The translations under genes and the position numbers were made by a program. Positions 1 to 8,304 of a DNA stretch of 64,000 bases are shown piece by piece (position 1 is the stretch's first letter; every line of letters begins with the position of its first letter). The stretch spans positions 496,001 through 560,000 of the forward strand of contig NZ_CP029822.1 of NCBI RefSeq assembly GCF_003991975.1, written 5' to 3'. This DNA is from Entomomonas moraniae (GTDB lineage Bacteria; Pseudomonadota; Gammaproteobacteria; Pseudomonadales; Pseudomonadaceae). The notes under the pieces are model-generated. The model ran no database searches, was not told the origin of the DNA, and saw only the letters and a list, made by a program, of their open reading frames with translations.

Positions 1-587
1 TTTTCTCAGGCTACAGTTCAACCCCTAACTATGACAATATGTTTGCAGGTTCGAACTTCGATGCAGAAGATTTTGACGATTACAATATTCTACAGCGTGA
101 TTTACGTGTTGATGGAGGTTTACGCCCCGTTCAAGAACAAGAAGTTGTCAAAATTCGTAATAAAGCCGCACGTGTTATACAAGCAGTGTTTAAAGAGTTA
201 GGTCTCCCACCTGTCACTGATGCAGAAGTCGAAGCGGCAACTTATGCGCATGGTAGTAAAGACATGCCTGATCGTAACTTAGTAGAAGACATGAAGGCCG
301 CCGAAGACATGATGAAACGTGCGATTACCGGTGTGGATGTTGTAAAGGCACTGTCTAAAGCTGGTTTTGATGATGTGGCACAAAGTGTTTTCAATATGCT
401 CAAGCAACGTGTTGTAGGCGACTACTTACATACATCAGCGATTATTGATAAGGACTGGCATGTACGCAGTGCTGTGAATGATCTTAATGATTATCAAGGC
501 CCTGGTACTGGTTATCAAATGTCGGCAGAGCGTTGGGAAGAAATTAAAAATATTCCAAATGCCCGTAATCCCGAAGACTTCATATAA
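1..587 (+). CDS. pduC: B12-dependent diol/glycerol dehydratase large subunit (5' end missing)
   Basis: C-terminal part (about 194 residues) of the catalytic alpha subunit of adenosylcobalamin-dependent propanediol/glycerol dehydratase, which converts 1,2-propanediol to propionaldehyde or glycerol to 3-hydroxypropionaldehyde. The reading frame is open from base 3, so the gene starts outside the window. The family hallmark MFAGSNFDAEDFDDYN is intact, and the sequence ends in the usual R-N-P-E-D-F-I type tail. The medium and small subunits follow at short spacing in the canonical C-D-E order. The family is certain. Whether propanediol or glycerol is the main substrate cannot be decided from this fragment. 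Confidence 0.95.
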   Translation, partial: FSGYSSTPNYDNMFAGSNFDAEDFDDYNILQRDLRVDGGLRPVQEQEVVKIRNKAARVIQAVFKELGLPPVTDAEVEAATYAHGSKDMPDRNLVEDMKAAEDMMKRAITGVDVVKALSKAGFDDVAQSVFNMLKQRVVGDYLHTSAIIDKDWHVRSAVNDLNDYQGPGTGYQMSAERWEEIKNIPNARNPEDFI

Positions 588-607
588 TCATGGTGGGAGA
601 ATAGAAA

Positions 608-1276
608 ATGCAAGTAAATGAACAAGAACTACGCAGGATTATTGAAGACGTTATCAAAAACTTAGGGGCTAACGCTAATCAACAAACACCTGCTACTCCA
701 ACAGCAAGATCCAACTCTTCCCCCTCAACGGTTACGATTCGTGAAGTGGGTAATGCAACAGCTGGCAAGCAACGTGATGAAGTGGTGATTGGTTTAGCGC
801 CCGCTTTCATGACAAAACAAACACAAACCATTTGTGGTATTCCACACGATAAAGTACTTCGTGAGCTGATTGCTGGTATTGAAGAAGAAGGCATTCGTTA
901 CCGTGTAGTGAAGGTCTATAACACCTCGGATGTATCATTTATTGGTCTTATTGCCGCAAAACTAAGTGGGTCAGGAATTGGCATTGGAATACAGTCCAAG
1001 GGTACGACCATGATCCACCAAAAAGACTTATTCCCGCTGAGTAACCTAGAACTGTTTCCACAAGCACCATTATTGGATTTAAAAACCTATCGGGAGATCG
1101 GTAAAAACGCTGCGAAATATGCTAAAGGCGAAGCTCCCAATCCTGTGCCAACACGTAATGACCAAATGGCTAGGCCAAAATACCAAGCGCTTGCAGCGAT
1201 ACTTCATATCAGAGAAACTGAACTGGTCGATCGCAACAAAAAAACTGTGGCAGTTGAAGTAGACCTACTGGGTTAA
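608..1276 (+). CDS. pduD: Diol/glycerol dehydratase medium subunit
   Basis: Beta subunit of the B12-dependent diol/glycerol dehydratase; it helps bind cobalamin and the substrate-bearing alpha subunit. At 222 residues it matches PduD rather than the shorter DhaC. The conserved core contains [26 protein letters not shown] and [14 protein letters not shown]. The first ~20 residues form an amphipathic helix ([17 protein letters not shown]) followed by a Thr/Ser/Pro/Asn-rich linker. In PduD this type of extension targets the enzyme to a bacterial microcompartment. GGGAG lies upstream of the ATG, and the gap to the large subunit is 20 bases. Confidence 0.95.
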   Translation: MQVNEQELRRIIEDVIKNLGANANQQTPATPTARSNSSPSTVTIREVGNATAGKQRDEVVIGLAPAFMTKQTQTICGIPHDKVLRELIAGIEEEGIRYRVVKVYNTSDVSFIGLIAAKLSGSGIGIGIQSKGTTMIHQKDLFPLSNLELFPQAPLLDLKTYREIGKNAAKYAKGEAPNPVPTRNDQMARPKYQALAAILHIRETELVDRNKKTVAVEVDLLG

Positions 1277-1291
1277 CGAGGAGATAGATCA

Positions 1292-1804
1292 ATGAGTCAA
1301 CCATTAGAAATCGATAAAATCGTACAAAGTGTTATTAATGCACTTGGCAATAAAGACAACAGTACGCCTTCTTCAACTCAAACCACAACCGGTAAGGTAG
1401 GCGTTAAAGATTATCCCCTTAGCTCTAAGCGTCAAGATCTCGTAAGAACACCAACGGGTAAAAAACTTGGTGATCTAACCTTAAAAGGGGTGATTGATGG
1501 CAGTGTAAAAGCAGAAGATTTACGGATTGCTCCAGAAACATTAGAGCTACAAGCACAAATAGCTGAAGATGCAGGGCGTGCACCTTTTGCACGCAATTTG
1601 CGCCGTGCCGCAGAGCTTATTGCGATCCCCGATGAGCGCGTATTAGAGATTTATAATGCACTACGCCCCAACCGGTCAACGCGGGAAGAGTTGATAGTGA
1701 TAGCCGATGAGTTGCAAAATAAATACGGTGCAACCATTAACAGTGCTTTTGTTAGAGAAGCCGCTGAGGTTTATGCGGAGCGCGGAATTTTGCGTAAAGA
1801 CTAA
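1292..1804 (+). CDS. pduE: Diol/glycerol dehydratase small subunit
   Basis: Gamma subunit of the B12-dependent diol/glycerol dehydratase (170 residues). The C-terminal half is typical of the family: a PFARNLRRAAELIAIPDERVLEIYNALRP-type segment around residues 105-135, then an R-S-T-R-E-E-L turn. Residues 1-20 again form a short amphipathic helix (IDKIVQSVINALG) with a disordered linker, as in PduE and unlike the shorter glycerol dehydratase gamma subunits. A good Shine-Dalgarno (GAGGAGAT) precedes the ATG. It is co-transcribed with its neighbours. Confidence 0.95.
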   Translation: MSQPLEIDKIVQSVINALGNKDNSTPSSTQTTTGKVGVKDYPLSSKRQDLVRTPTGKKLGDLTLKGVIDGSVKAEDLRIAPETLELQAQIAEDAGRAPFARNLRRAAELIAIPDERVLEIYNALRPNRSTREELIVIADELQNKYGATINSAFVREAAEVYAERGILRKD

Positions 1805-1830
1805 TGACAGAGGTAACATAGGGGATTGTA

Positions 1831-3651
1831 ATGAAATTAATCGTCGGCGTAGATATTGGTAATGCGACTACAGAAACCGCTATCGCTAGATTGGCTGATG
1901 ACAACTCATTACAATTCGTTGCTGATGGTATAGTGAATACCACAGGAATTAAAGGAACACGGCAAAATATTCACGGTATTTTAGGCTCTATAAAACAAGC
2001 CCTAGATAAGGTCAATGCAACCTATCAAGACATTCAACTGATAGCTATTAACGAAGCCGCCCCAGTAATTGGTGATGTGGCGATGGAAACTATCACCGAA
2101 ACTATCATCACTGAATCCACCATGATCGGCCATAATCCCGAAACTCCTGGTGGGCTGGGCTTGGGGATTGGGGAAACTGTAGGGTTTGGGCAGCTAGACT
2201 ATGTGGTGTCTGGTACGGCTTATATTGTGGTTGTCCCTGCACGTTATGATTTTGCAGAAGTGGCTATTGCACTTAATCGAGCGATGGATCGCCAAGTAGA
2301 TATTCAAGCTGCTATTTTACAGAATGATGATGGTGTCTTGGTTAATAATCGACTCAATAAAGTTATCCCCATTGTGGATGAAGTTGGGTTGATCGAAAAG
2401 GTCCCTTTAGGGGTAAAAGCTGCTGTTGAAGTAGCCTCACCGGGTAGAGTGGTTGAACAACTCGCTAACCCCTATGGCATTGCCACTGCCTTTGGCCTAA
2501 CGCCCGATGAAACAAAAATGATCGTCCCTATTGCCCGTGCTTTGATTGGTACACGTTCAGCCGTTGTACTAAAGACCAGAGCAGGCGATGTACAAGAAAA
2601 AGTGATTCCTGCGGGAAGTATTACCTTTATAGGGGAAAGTTACACGCGTAGTGTTAACATAGATGCGGGTGCTGAAAAAATAATGGAAACCCTAGAGGTT
2701 TGTAAGCCTTTGCAAGATATCAAAGGGGAGTCAGGTTCTCATGCAGGGGGGATGCTCGAACGCGTTCGCCAAGTGATGGCTAATTTAACAGAAGCTAACC
2801 CCAACAACATTAAAATACAAGACTTACTAGCGGTTGATACTTCAGTTCCTCAAAAAGTAAAAGGGGGCTTAGCGGGTGAGTTTTCTATGGAAAATGCGGT
2901 AGGTATTGCAGCCATGGTACAGGCTGACCGCTTGCAAATGCAAAGCATAGCTGATGAACTCTCAAAAGAGCTTAATGTGCAAGTAGTCGTGGGTGGTATT
3001 GAGGCTGATATGGCGATTCAAGGAGCTCTCACCACCCCCGGTACTCAAACCCCCATTGCGATTATTGATATGGGGGCAGGTTCGACCGATGCCTCCATTA
3101 TGGATAGCGCCACTAACATCCATTCAGTACACCTTGCTGGCGCGGGCAATATGGTGACTCTGATTATCGATACAGAGCTAGGTTTAGATAATTTAAGCCT
3201 TTCTGAGGATATAAAAAAATACCCTTTGGCTAAGGTGGAAAGTCTATTCCATATTCGCCATGAAGATGGAACAGTTCAATTTTTTAATAAATCATTACCC
3301 CCAGAGCTTTTTTCACGTGTCATCATTTTGCGTGAGGAGGATATGATACCTGTTCAAAGTAAACATGCCCTTGATGTGATTCGCCAAGTACGCCGTGATG
3401 CTAAACGTAAAGTGTTTGTCGTTAATGCCTTGCGTGCCCTGCGCGCAGTTAGCCCAACAGGCCAAGTACGTGGCATTGATCATGTGGTGCTTGTAGGCGG
3501 GTCAGCACTGGATTTTGAAATTCCGCAACTGGTGACAGATGCACTCTCTCATTATGGTGTAGTTGCAGGGCAAGGAAATATACGCGGCTCTAAAGGGCCT
3601 AGAAATGCGGTGGCGACGGGGTTGGTCTTAACACAGGCGCGTAAAGTATGA
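1831..3651 (+). CDS. ddrA: Diol/glycerol dehydratase reactivase large subunit
   Basis: 606-residue chaperone-like ATPase of the DdrA/DhaF/PduG family. With its small partner it exchanges damaged cobalamin out of inactivated dehydratase at the cost of ATP. The N-terminus IVGVDIGNATTE is the phosphate-binding motif of the actin/Hsp70-fold ATPase. A second one, IAIIDMGAGSTDASIM, appears near residue 410, and the family length is about 605-610. The gene lies 26 bases after the small dehydratase subunit and overlaps the next gene by four bases (ATGA), which indicates translational coupling of the two reactivase subunits. Confidence 0.95.
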   Translation: MKLIVGVDIGNATTETAIARLADDNSLQFVADGIVNTTGIKGTRQNIHGILGSIKQALDKVNATYQDIQLIAINEAAPVIGDVAMETITETIITESTMIGHNPETPGGLGLGIGETVGFGQLDYVVSGTAYIVVVPARYDFAEVAIALNRAMDRQVDIQAAILQNDDGVLVNNRLNKVIPIVDEVGLIEKVPLGVKAAVEVASPGRVVEQLANPYGIATAFGLTPDETKMIVPIARALIGTRSAVVLKTRAGDVQEKVIPAGSITFIGESYTRSVNIDAGAEKIMETLEVCKPLQDIKGESGSHAGGMLERVRQVMANLTEANPNNIKIQDLLAVDTSVPQKVKGGLAGEFSMENAVGIAAMVQADRLQMQSIADELSKELNVQVVVGGIEADMAIQGALTTPGTQTPIAIIDMGAGSTDASIMDSATNIHSVHLAGAGNMVTLIIDTELGLDNLSLSEDIKKYPLAKVESLFHIRHEDGTVQFFNKSLPPELFSRVIILREEDMIPVQSKHALDVIRQVRRDAKRKVFVVNALRALRAVSPTGQVRGIDHVVLVGGSALDFEIPQLVTDALSHYGVVAGQGNIRGSKGPRNAVATGLVLTQARKV

Positions 3652-4007
3652 GTGAACTGCATAAGCCACAGATAGAAGTTTATTGGAGCAATTTGCTTGT
3701 CACTCTCGAGTTGCTGGACTACGTGTTGCAAGGTATAGAGGAAGAGGGCGTGCCTTACCATACAGTTCAACAAGAACTACCATCCGATGCTACACAGCTC
3801 TCGGCTAAGGCCGCATTGGAGTCGTCACTAGAAGTCGGTATTGGTTGGGATAACCAAGGTAATTTAGCGTTGCATCATCGCCGTTTACCTGATAATGAGT
3901 CTTTGTTTCGAGCCGATTGGCCACATACGCCTGAATCCTTAAGACTATTCGGTAGCCATGCGGCTAGACTAGTGAAAGGGCTTCCTTTTAAATTTCAGCA
4001 ACCGTAG
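3648..4007 (+). CDS. ddrB: Diol/glycerol dehydratase reactivase small subunit
   Basis: 119-residue beta subunit of the reactivase (DdrB/DhaG/PduH family), structurally related to the dehydratase medium subunit, with which it swaps during reactivation. The segments LLDYVLQGIEEEGVPYH and SLEVGIGWDNQGNLALHHRRLP are characteristic. Its start overlaps the stop of ddrA. The C-terminal stretch L-R-L-F-G-S-H-A-A-R-L-V-K-G resembles the matching end of the dehydratase beta subunit. Confidence 0.9.
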   Translation: MSELHKPQIEVYWSNLLVTLELLDYVLQGIEEEGVPYHTVQQELPSDATQLSAKAALESSLEVGIGWDNQGNLALHHRRLPDNESLFRADWPHTPESLRLFGSHAARLVKGLPFKFQQP

Positions 4008-4017
4008 GAAATAAATA

Positions 4018-4800
4018 ATGGCTGAATTAACAATAAAAGCGACTGATCTATTAAGCGACACAGCCATACGCTATTTACGGGTCTTATTACTTTGTGCAAA
4101 AAATACCTCAGCTTGTGCAGAGGTAAGGGCAAGGCTAGCCAGTTTTGATCTTTTTATACAAGGACAATGTAGTTTGCAACAAGCACTGCTTAAAGTCCCA
4201 GAAGATCATACGCCCACAAACTATTTAAATAGCACATTAGCCGTTGCTTTTTTGAAAGGGGCGATTAACTATCTTCAAGCACAAAGCACTCAAGTAACCC
4301 CCTTAGCTAGCTATCTCAGTAGTTTACTAGAAATAGAAAGAGCTTCTGACATGATGACAACAGATAATACAGGCTTTACCCGAAATATTACCAGCATTAC
4401 CTTGGCGTGCGCACAAAAACTTGCTCAGCAGGCTGAGATTAAAGCAAGGCAGATCAATGTGCCTGTGACGGTTGCAGTGATGGATGCAAGTTGTAATTTA
4501 GTACTCCACCAACGCATGGAAGATGCTCTGCAAACCAGTATTCATGTGGCTTTAAATAAAGCCTATTCAGCCGTTTCTTTTAAAGTACCAACTTATCAAT
4601 TAGCAGAGCTTGTTCAACCGGGAGCCGAGCTTTATGGCATACAACACAATGACCCTCGGTTGGTTGTTTTTGGCGGCGGTTTCCCAATATGGCTTGATGG
4701 TAAGCTAGTAGGAGGGCTAGGTGTGGCTGGTGGAACGGTTGCACAAGATATGCAAGTGGCTCGTTTTGCTTTAAAACAAGTATTGTCTATTGAGATTTAG
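4018..4800 (+). CDS. HbpS/GlcG/PduO-C family protein with an unrecognised N-terminal half
   Basis: 260 residues. From about residue 115 to the end it is a heme-binding HbpS/GlcG-like domain, the domain that also forms the C-terminus of the cobalamin adenosyltransferase PduO. Visible markers are PVTVAVMDASCNLVLHQRM, HVALNKAYSAVSF and a glycine-rich end GGGFPIWLDGKLVGGLGVAGG. The first ~110 residues are helical and not recognised; no PduO-type adenosyltransferase motif was seen there. It follows ddrB by 10 bases with AGGA at good spacing, so it is the last gene of the dehydratase operon. A role in cofactor or aldehyde handling is inference. Confidence 0.8.
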   Translation: MAELTIKATDLLSDTAIRYLRVLLLCAKNTSACAEVRARLASFDLFIQGQCSLQQALLKVPEDHTPTNYLNSTLAVAFLKGAINYLQAQSTQVTPLASYLSSLLEIERASDMMTTDNTGFTRNITSITLACAQKLAQQAEIKARQINVPVTVAVMDASCNLVLHQRMEDALQTSIHVALNKAYSAVSFKVPTYQLAELVQPGAELYGIQHNDPRLVVFGGGFPIWLDGKLVGGLGVAGGTVAQDMQVARFALKQVLSIEI

Positions 4801-4827
4801 TACTTAGAAATAACACAATAAAAAATA

Positions 4828-6129
4828 CTAGGGTACTTGTTTAGGGTATCTCCTTAAAAAAGCTAACCGCCATAACGGAATTAGGAACAGATAACAGGCG
4901 AAGGCTATCGACATCATGGGGGCTCCTACTGTAACGAGAGGAATTGCACAAGAGATCGACCATGGAATCAGCGGTGAAACAACAACCGCAGTATCTTCTA
5001 AATCAATAGCAAGTTCTTGCTCATCAGTGGTTAAATCTTTACAAAGCATATAGGTAAGAATGATCGAAAGTGTTTGATTACATGCAATGATTGACGTACA
5101 AAATGAAACAAGCAAAATACTGCCATAAACACTGAAATAATTAGATGAAACCGCAATGGATTTTTTTAAACGCTCTAAAATACCTGTTCCACTAAATATG
5201 CCAGAGTATGAAGCAGAAATACAAATAATAGCGATAACTTTAACCATTGAAAGTATGCCCCCGCCATTAAATATACCTGCAAGTTCAGTATTATCAATAT
5301 GATAGCCCCATAGCATGATATACAGTAGATTATTGATAGTGATGTGTTGAATAAAAACACACAGAACACAACTGACAGCAACACTGATCGACATTAGCCA
5401 AAGTACTTTAAGCCTAAAAAGAGCTAAAAAGATAATAAGTGCAGGGGGGAGTAACAGTATCCAATGAAGTTGGAAGTAGTGAGGGATAATATCAAATATT
5501 TCTAATGTTTTTGGTTTTGCAGAGGTGATAAAACCAACAACCAAATAAATAGCACAAGTCACTATAAAAGGCACAACACTGGTTCGTACCATGTGTCTGA
5601 TATTTTGGTAGATATTGTTTTTTGTTAATGTACTAATCAGCAGCGCACTAGTGGAAACGGGGGAGCAACGATCACCAACATAAATACCTGACAAAATAGC
5701 ACCACCGACCAGTACGCCATTAATGCCCATTATATTGCCAAGACTCATACAAATAATGCCCATGGTTGCTGCTGTGCCAACAGAAGTACCTGTCAGGATA
5801 GAAATAACGCAATTAAGTAAAAAGACAATGAAAATAAAAATACTGGGAATAATTAAATGTGACGAAGTATAAGTAATATAAGCAATAGTACCCGATGCTC
5901 GCCAAGTGGCGGTTATCATCCCAATAAGAACGAGCACAATTAAAATGACTTTTATTTGATAAATACCTTGTACTGAGAGTCGAAGTAACTCCTTAACCCC
6001 ATGCTTTGTGATTAACCCATAGCAGAAAAAAAGGACGTACCCAATCAATAAAGCATATAAAATAGAAAGGTTAGCTAAAAGACAAAATAATAAGCTAAGA
6101 CCAAAGAGGCCAATGATGATGAGTTCCAT
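4828..6129 (-). CDS. NhaC-type Na+/H+ antiporter family protein
   Basis: 433-residue inner-membrane protein with about 11-12 hydrophobic helices. The NhaC signatures are present: GTSVGTAATMG (about residue 114) and GIYVGDRCSPVSTSALL (about residue 147), the latter with the conserved Asp and Cys-Ser-Pro. NhaC relatives exchange Na+ for H+, or couple this to malate/lactate exchange. It is convergent with the dehydratase operon, with 27 bases between the stops. Its specificity is not readable. Only a weak ribosome-binding site precedes the ATG. Confidence 0.85.
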   Translation of the reverse strand: MELIIIGLFGLSLLFCLLANLSILYALLIGYVLFFCYGLITKHGVKELLRLSVQGIYQIKVILIVLVLIGMITATWRASGTIAYITYTSSHLIIPSIFIFIVFLLNCVISILTGTSVGTAATMGIICMSLGNIMGINGVLVGGAILSGIYVGDRCSPVSTSALLISTLTKNNIYQNIRHMVRTSVVPFIVTCAIYLVVGFITSAKPKTLEIFDIIPHYFQLHWILLLPPALIIFLALFRLKVLWLMSISVAVSCVLCVFIQHITINNLLYIMLWGYHIDNTELAGIFNGGGILSMVKVIAIICISASYSGIFSGTGILERLKKSIAVSSNYFSVYGSILLVSFCTSIIACNQTLSIILTYMLCKDLTTDEQELAIDLEDTAVVVSPLIPWSISCAIPLVTVGAPMMSIAFACYLFLIPLWRLAFLRRYPKQVP

Positions 6130-6622
6130 AGTATATCTTCAATCCAATCATTAAATATTAAGTTGCTTTATCATCGCTAGTAAAGAGATTGTAGACTGCA
6201 TTCTAATAAAACTATTAATAAAACGAGTCCCTAGTCTATTAGAAAAGAATAGTAGCCCTCAGGAAAAATTAAAACAAGTAAGCTTGAGTATTTAAAGCCA
6301 GAAAAGCTCTTTATTTTGCTTTTGTTTAGCTTAAAACTAATAAAAACTATATGAGTAGTTTAAGTATTTGGAGTTTACCTGAAGAGGGAAGAAACAATAC
6401 TTTTAGTAAAGATATTAAACACTCTTTTTAAATTGTCATTTCTCATGACACAATATTGGTAATTTATTAGTTACTTTTTAAGGTTAGATTGTAATTTTTT
6501 TGTATTAGGTGTTTATAAAAGATTATTTTTTATGTTAAGAAATTCCTTTTTAATAGGTATATTTTTTATTTAATGCACTGATTATTATGGATATATTATT
6601 ATAAATAATGCTTTAGTCTATA
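6130..6622. other. AT-rich intergenic region, no gene seen
   Basis: About 490 bases between the divergent antiporter gene and the small secreted-protein gene. It is very AT-rich with many stops in all frames, and I see no coding potential or RNA gene. It must contain the promoter of the antiporter gene. Confidence 0.5.
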
Positions 6623-6651
6623 TTGATGTATTTTTGATGTAACAGTATCAT
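6623..6651 (+). promoter_or_regulatory. Putative sigma-70 promoter of the small secreted-protein gene
   Basis: TTGATG, a 17-base spacer and TATCAT end 57 bases before the ATG at 6709. Spacing is ideal and both hexamers are close to consensus. Predicted by eye only. Confidence 0.4.
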
Positions 6652-6708
6652 TTAAAAGCTTTGTGGAATTTGTTACAAAGCATTTATCATCAATTATGGA
6701 GATTTACG

Positions 6709-6981
6709 ATGAAAAAAACTATTATTGCTGCTGCAATTGCAGTATGTGGAGTTATGTCAGTTCCTGCGCAAGCTCAACAAGTAGATTTATCTAATCAACC
6801 TTGGCATCTTGTTGGAATGACTTTAGCACCTACAGGACATATATTTAACCCTCTAATGAAGATTTGCTATTGGAAAAGAGGTATTTATTCAGCAGGTGTT
6901 TTCACTTCTGAAACAACAGTTACTTATGGTCCTTTAATCGGTTACTGTCCAGCTCCAACTAACGGACCTAGCATAAACTAA
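6709..6981 (+). CDS. Small secreted protein with one predicted disulfide
   Basis: 90 residues, not recognised. I take the ATG at 6709 because GGAG stands 7 bases before it and the protein then begins with a textbook Sec signal peptide (MKKTIIAAAIAVCGVMSVPAQA, cut before QQ). An upstream TTG in frame would bury that signal. The mature part is about 68 residues, rich in Gly, Pro and aromatic residues, with exactly two cysteines (ICYWKRG and GYCPAP) that could form one disulfide in the periplasm. The next genes, 150 bases on, are macA and macB, a periplasm-to-outside efflux system that exports a small disulfide-bonded toxin in E. coli. An exported peptide is therefore a reasonable guess. Confidence 0.65.
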   Translation: MKKTIIAAAIAVCGVMSVPAQAQQVDLSNQPWHLVGMTLAPTGHIFNPLMKICYWKRGIYSAGVFTSETTVTYGPLIGYCPAPTNGPSIN

Positions 6982-7070
6982 TAGCTAGAGAGTTATCTTT
7001 GCCGTATTGCTTAGGATAAGATGTATTGGCAATAAAGATGGCTCTAAATTTTTAGAAAAGATTTTTATTG

Positions 7071-7098
7071 TTTTGTAAAAAATGTATTATTTACAAAA
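7071..7098. promoter_or_regulatory. Inverted repeat before macA (possible operator)
   Basis: TTTTGTAAA, ten bases, then TTTACAAAA: two perfect 9-base half-sites lying 31 bases before the macA start. The spacing suits a dimeric regulator. It is not followed by a T-run, so a terminator is less likely. The binding protein is unknown. Confidence 0.4.
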
Positions 7099-7129
7099 TG
7101 AACCAGTGTTATAAATACAGGGAAATTTA

Positions 7130-8290
7130 GTGAAAAAAGGAATAAAATTAATCTTTTTCCTCTTATTATTGTTTGTACTGGTTTACTGGTGTTATTTTGC
7201 TTTTTTTTCTGTAAGTTATCAGACATTCTATATTTCAGAGCCTGTTCGTTTTGGTAATATAAAAAGAACAGTTAATGCCTCTGGTGAGATTGGTGCAGCA
7301 CAGTTGGTGACGGTGGGTGCTCAAGTCTCTGGTCAAATCACAAAGTTATATGTCAAATTAGGTCAGCATGTCAAAAAAGGCGATAAAATTGCAGACATTG
7401 ACTCCGTTCCTCAAATAAATGCACTTAATATAAGTAAGGCAAAGTTAGAAACTTATAAGGCGCAGTTGGTTTCAAAAGAAGTGTCTTTGCACGTGGCAAG
7501 AAAAAAATATATTAGAGAGAGAAACTTAAGAAAATATAATGCCACATCAATTGAAAACTTTGAAACAGCAGAAGATACTTTAGCGACTGCCCAAGCAAGT
7601 GTTTCTGATATGAAGTCGCAGATTATTCAAACAGAAATAGAAGTGAATAATGCTGAAACAGATTTGAGTTACACTAAAATTATTGCACCGCTAGATGGAA
7701 CAGTTGTTTCGACCCCCATTGAGGCAGGGCAAACAGTTAACTCAAATCAAACAACACCGACGATTGTAAAGATTGCTGATTTATCAAAAATGGAAATAAA
7801 AATGCAGATTTCCGAGGGTGATATAACAAAAATAAAGCCCGATATGGATGTCAGTTACTATATCCTATCAGAGCCACAAGTGGTTTATCATGCTAAATTG
7901 CAGAGTATTGATCCTGGGCTTTTGTCACTTACTAAGGGTGACTATAATGGAACAGGTGACACAAGTTCGGCTGTTTATTATTACGCAAATTTAATTGTAC
8001 CCAATAAAAATAACAAATTTCGTATTGGAATGACGACTCAAAATACCATTACCATTGCTAGTGCCGATAATGTTTTAATTGTGCCTAAGGTTGCGTTAAA
8101 AGAAGGATTCGATGGTGTTTATGTTGATGTATTAAATACCGATGGTTTAACGGTAACCCCTAAAAAGATAACCATAGGACTAACAGATAATATTAATGCA
8201 GAAGTTCTGTCTGGTCTACAAGAGGGGGAGCGTGTTGTGACGATGATGATGGCTCCTCCTACAATGCAAACCAATGCTTTGCCTGAGTAG
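7130..8290 (+). CDS. macA: MacA-like periplasmic adaptor of an ABC efflux pump
   Basis: 386-residue membrane-fusion protein. One N-terminal membrane anchor (residues 3-27) is followed by a split biotinyl-lipoyl domain (VGAQVSGQITKLYVKLGQHVKKGD and later IIAPLDGTVVSTPIEAGQTV), a coiled-coil hairpin between them (about 95-165), then beta-barrel and membrane-proximal domains. It links MacB in the inner membrane to a TolC-type outer-membrane channel. The start codon is GTG with AGGGA upstream. macB follows after 14 bases. The cargo could be macrolides, peptides or lipids; the neighbouring secreted peptide makes a peptide plausible. Confidence 0.88.
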   Translation: MKKGIKLIFFLLLLFVLVYWCYFAFFSVSYQTFYISEPVRFGNIKRTVNASGEIGAAQLVTVGAQVSGQITKLYVKLGQHVKKGDKIADIDSVPQINALNISKAKLETYKAQLVSKEVSLHVARKKYIRERNLRKYNATSIENFETAEDTLATAQASVSDMKSQIIQTEIEVNNAETDLSYTKIIAPLDGTVVSTPIEAGQTVNSNQTTPTIVKIADLSKMEIKMQISEGDITKIKPDMDVSYYILSEPQVVYHAKLQSIDPGLLSLTKGDYNGTGDTSSAVYYYANLIVPNKNNKFRIGMTTQNTITIASADNVLIVPKVALKEGFDGVYVDVLNTDGLTVTPKKITIGLTDNINAEVLSGLQEGERVVTMMMAPPTMQTNALPE

Positions 8291-8304
8291 TTGAGATTAA
8301 CGCC

